From Lampris incognitus (Eukaryota; Chordata; Actinopteri; Lampriformes; Lampridae): a DNA stretch of 64,000 nt. The stretch's first letter is position 1, and each line of letters starts with the position of its first letter. This document shows, one piece after another, positions 61,263 to 64,000 of this stretch. The translations under genes were made by a program, and so were the position numbers. The notes under the pieces were generated by a model. The model searched no databases, was not told where the DNA came from, and saw only the letters and a program-made list of their open reading frames with translations. The DNA lies in contig NC_079220.1 in NCBI RefSeq assembly GCF_029633865.1, positions 59,295,612 through 59,359,611 of the forward strand. Reading direction: 5' to 3'.

Positions 61263-61358
61263 CCATCCATCCATTATCCAAACCACATATCCTGCTCTCA
61301 GGGTCGCAGGGATGCTGGAGCCTATCCCAGCAGTCATTGGGCGGCAGGCGGGGAGACA
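61263..61358 (-). mobile_element. SINE family B, 3' fragment
   Basis: CCATCCATCCATTATCC, GCTCTCAGGGTCGC, CCCAGCAGTCATTGGGCGG: 3' end of family B, minus strand. Confidence 0.85.
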
Positions 61359-61511
61359 GTTCCTTATTTTGCGAAGATTTTTTTCTTTGATTTTTGATTA
61401 TTAAAAGCTTGAAAAGATAAACTATGGTGTAACAATGGAGCATTTAATGAATCAACAACAAATTTTGCTCATCAAAACGACTTATTTGGCATAAATGCTG
61501 TACCTGACACA

Positions 61512-61858
61512 TAAAGTGGATCCGGAAAGTAGAATGGGAGAAATACCCCAAATATAGGTGTGCCAAGCTTGTAGCTTCATACCCAAGAAGACTTGAGGCT
61601 GTAATCGCTGCCAAGGGGGCCTCAACCAAGTACTGAGTAAATGGTGTGAATACTTATGTACATGCAATATTTCAGTTTTTTATTTTTAGTAAATTTGCAA
61701 ATATTTCTACAAAACCTTTTTCACTTTGTCATTATGGGGTATTGTGTGTAGATTGATGAGAAAAAAAAGGAATTTAATCCATTTTGGAATAAGGCTGTAA
61801 CATAACAAAATGTGGGGAAAGTGAAGGGGTGTGAATACTTTCCGGATGCACTGTATAT
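61512..61858. mobile_element. Tc1/mariner deletion derivative
   Basis: The right end CACCCCTTCACTTTCCCCAC (minus) with GTGAATACTTTCCGGATGCA matches the terminal repeat of a common fish Tc1-like family; the left end has a short TGGATCCGGAAAGTA. No transposase left. It ends about 30 bp before the kctd13-like coding exon. Confidence 0.65.
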
Positions 61859-61909
61859 AGCCTAACCACACATTTGTATCTTGCAGTCAAAAAGAGACTC
61901 CCAAGCCCC

Positions 61910-62147
61910 ATGTCTGCTGAGGCTTCAACTGGCAGTATGACTGCTGTCGCTGCCCCTGTCCCCGTTTCCCAGTCTGCCGGCCAAAACATGGAGGAGTGCA
62001 GTAGTCGTGGGCTGCTGGGGAGCAAATATGTCAAACTGAATGTCGGTGGGTCGTTGCATTACACAACCGTCCAGACGTTAAGCAAAGAGGATAGTTTGCT
62101 CAGGAATCTGTGCAATGGAGGAGCTGAGGTTACAATAGACTCAGAAG
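61910..62147 (+). CDS. kctd13: kctd13-like coding exon 1
   Basis: Acceptor AG at 61885-61886 precedes 23 nt of 5' UTR. Encodes an Ala/Ser/Val-rich N-terminus (1-31) and the first half of the BTB/T1 domain (from about residue 37). Donor GT at 62148, phase 1. Confidence 0.85.
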
Positions 62148-62840
62148 GTAAGTGTATGCATTTTGCATTCTTTTGCATGCTGATTAGTAATTAACTGTTC
62201 TTGTTGAAGTTCTGTCCATACCTTTATTACCGAACTAAACTTTGGTTACCTTTTGTGAATTTAAATGTTATCAGGCTGAGAGCAATGTGTATTCTAACAC
62301 ATCTAATTGTGGTGGTGTTATGGTGGTCTTAACAGAAAATGGAAATGGGCATATTGCCAATGATTAATTTTAACTATATTTTTGTTATTATTTCAGTGTA
62401 ATTAACACAAGCAGAATTACATTAGCAGGGAAGGGGGATCTTCCATACAGTTTTTCTAGAAAATGTTTCCACTTGTAGTCTGACAAGGGATATATAGAAT
62501 TAAATTTCTCTAGCACAAATGAAACCCCTCTCAAAACACTGAATTACCAAAGTATACCAAAATTATGTTAGCTGTGGACTTATTTGTAGTCAGTAGAACT
62601 GAACATAAAGGGTGACAAAGTAGTGAAGAATGCACATTTCCTAACAAATTTAATTTTCTCCCCTTCTTAGGCTGGGTAGTGTTGGATAGAAGTGGCCGCC
62701 ATTTTGGACTGGTGTTAAACTTCCTGCGTGATGGCTTTGTACCACTTCCTGAGGACTACAGAGAACTTGATGAAGTTTTGAAAGAGGCTCAGTACTACAG
62801 GGTCCAAGGACTCATCCAGCACTGCCTCACGGCCATGCAG
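61910..62840 (+). CDS. kctd13: kctd13-like BTB (BACURD) protein, first two coding exons
   Basis: Exons 61910-62147 and 62671-62840, joined in phase 1; 136 residues, then GT at 62841. Start MSAEAS and the block SKYVKLNVGGSLHYTT match KCTD13/BACURD1, and WVVLDRSGRHFG, LNFLRDGFVPLPED and YYRVQGLIQHC follow the family. KCTD13 is a CUL3 adaptor that targets RhoA for ubiquitination. The rest of the protein lies right of the window. Its position next to sez6l2 and asphd1 supports kctd13 over kctd10 or tnfaip1. Oddity: the segment that is TMLKAMFSGRVEVLTD in other BACURDs reads SLLRNLCNGGAEVTID here. Confidence 0.82.
62148..62670 (+). other. kctd13-like intron between coding exons 1 and 2
   Basis: No recognised feature. 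Confidence 0.65.
62671..62840 (+). CDS. kctd13: kctd13-like coding exon 2
   Basis: Encodes the second half of the BTB domain: WVVLDRSGRHFGLVLNFLR, VPLPEDYRELDEVLKEAQ, YYRVQGLIQHCLTAMQ. Phase 0 donor at 62841. Confidence 0.87.
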
Positions 62841-63430
62841 GTAAGAGGGTGAAACACTAATGTACCTTTTAAGAATAAGAATGCTAAAGCTGTGTGACCA
62901 CCTGAAGGGAATAAAAGATGCCCCCCCTATGGAAACTTCCCACTTTTGGCATTCTCTACCCACTGTAGAGACACCTGACCTTTTTTTAATAACCAGTGCT
63001 GTCAGAGCTTCACATTTTTACAAAATTAAAACCATTCAAACTTTTGTTGAAGGACACAGCTCATCGATGTTTATTCTGGTTCCAAGAGAGTTCAGACTAG
63101 AGAGGAAGTGAAAGCGAGCTGGCCTACTTTGTCGGAGCAGAGACGACAAATGAGCAAAAAGAAACGAAAAAGAAACGGTTAATAGTGTTAGTAACAGAAC
63201 ACCTGTTAATTTGACTTGACAGCTACAAATGATCATAATATAAATCAGGAATCACAAACATTTATTTTTCATTTCATTCCATGCACCTGTGCACATAAAA
63301 TGAAATGAAATATAATTTCCCCCAGCCCACAGCAGCGCAACACAAAGACAAAAACACATCCAAATTACAAAAACACATATATCCAACAATCCAAAAATTA
63401 AGAAAAATTTTCACTGTCCAAGAGAGTGAA
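62841..63430 (+). other. kctd13-like intron after coding exon 2
   Basis: No recognised feature apart from a TGAAATGAAATATAATTTCC-type repeat edge near 63,300. Confidence 0.55.
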
Positions 63431-63960
63431 CGCCAGGATGACTGTCGGAACTGTCTGTCTTTATGGGCTAGCAGTTAGTTTAGCTTGCCCCACCTCCGCG
63501 TCCTGTCAGACCGCCCTCGGTGTTTCCACCTCAGGCGCAGCTCCAGGCAGGGCTGTAGTCCCTGGGCCCACCAGACGCAGCAGACCAGGCTCCCCCAGCT
63601 GATCACCAGCTATTCCTGCCAGACACCTTCAACACACCTCCCCGCACTCCACACGACGACACCAAAAACACAGTCAACACTAGGTGAGGCCATCGCCAGA
63701 CCGCCGTCGATGTTATTGGAACTGCCAGTCTGCATGGGCTACCAGTTTAGCTTAGCCTGCCCCGCTTCCGTGTCTTGTCAGACCGCTCTCGGTGTTTCCT
63801 CTTTGGGTGCAGCTCCAGGGAGGGCCGTGGTCCCTGGGACCACAGGATACAACAGACCAAGCTCTCCCAGCCAATCCAGCGCCAGCTCTCCCAGCCATCA
63901 AATGAAGACACAAACTTAGGTGCAGATGTGGACAAAGCCACTGCGTGGATGGTACTGGGT
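63431..63960. repeat. About 272-bp unit in two tandem copies
   Basis: TGTCAGACCGCCCTCGGTGT at 63,504 recurs as TGTCAGACCGCTCTCGGTGT at 63,776, with surrounding text (GGGCTAGCAG...TTTAGCTTGCCCC, CAGCTCCAGGCAGGGC) also duplicated at about 85%. Resembles a GC-rich 5' region of a fish retroelement; family not identified. Confidence 0.6.
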
Positions 63961-64000
63961 GAGGCCGCTGCTAACGTAAGTTTGCGCGGCCGTCTTCCCA

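Noticed and set aside
61910-62840. kctd10 or tnfaip1 instead of kctd13
   Set aside because: N-terminal MSAEAS, SKYVKLNVGGSLHYTT and the sez6l2/asphd1 context match kctd13, although the divergent BTB segment leaves some doubt.

Overview
The window is vertebrate, almost certainly teleost fish. It holds three split genes with GT/AG introns in a sea of fish-type repeats: tRNA-derived SINEs, L2 and RTE-like LINEs, a Penelope-like element, Ty3/Gypsy, Tc1/mariner and hAT copies, long TG/TA microsatellites and kilobase-scale minisatellites. The genes match the neighbourhood known in human 16p11.2: asphd1 (minus strand, 5' three exons, rest off the left edge), sez6l2 (plus strand, complete coding sequence in 18 exons) and a kctd13-like gene (plus strand, first two coding exons, rest off the right edge).

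Layout. 1-4,355: asphd1 exons 3, 2 and 1, with an 87-bp minisatellite in intron 1 and a TATA box just upstream. 4,570-15,960: intergenic transposon block. It contains a Penelope-like element split by a 1.74-kb inverted-repeat element (with a solo LTR inside), an L2-like LINE, a Ty3/Gypsy element with both LTRs and a target duplication, and an L2 3' fragment. 16,060-17,922: GC-rich putative sez6l2 promoter and 5' UTR exon with two CTCF-like motifs. 17,923-58,510: sez6l2. Its introns carry nine copies of one SINE family, several copies of a second, five minisatellites, and a nested cluster in intron 8 (L2-like LINE, DD36E mariner, hAT, MITE) embedded in TA/CA microsatellite. 58,510-64,000: kctd13-like promoter region and first coding exons.

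How the genes relate. asphd1 and sez6l2 are head to head and could share regulatory sequence, although about 12 kb of transposons now separates them. SEZ6L2 is a neuronal type I membrane protein with CUB and sushi domains; KCTD13 is a CUL3 ubiquitin-ligase adaptor; ASPHD1 belongs to the aspartyl/asparaginyl beta-hydroxylase family. They share a chromosomal neighbourhood, not a biochemical pathway. I found no previously undescribed multi-gene system. The more unusual signals are minisatellites born inside transposons, (TG)n tracts beside two sez6l2 splice sites, a DD36E mariner broken by one stop codon, loss of a predicted metal-ligand histidine in asphd1, and an atypical BTB segment in the kctd13-like protein.

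Limits. Exon borders come from reading frame, splice dinucleotides and remembered family sequences, without alignment or transcripts. Boundaries of old repeats are approximate.
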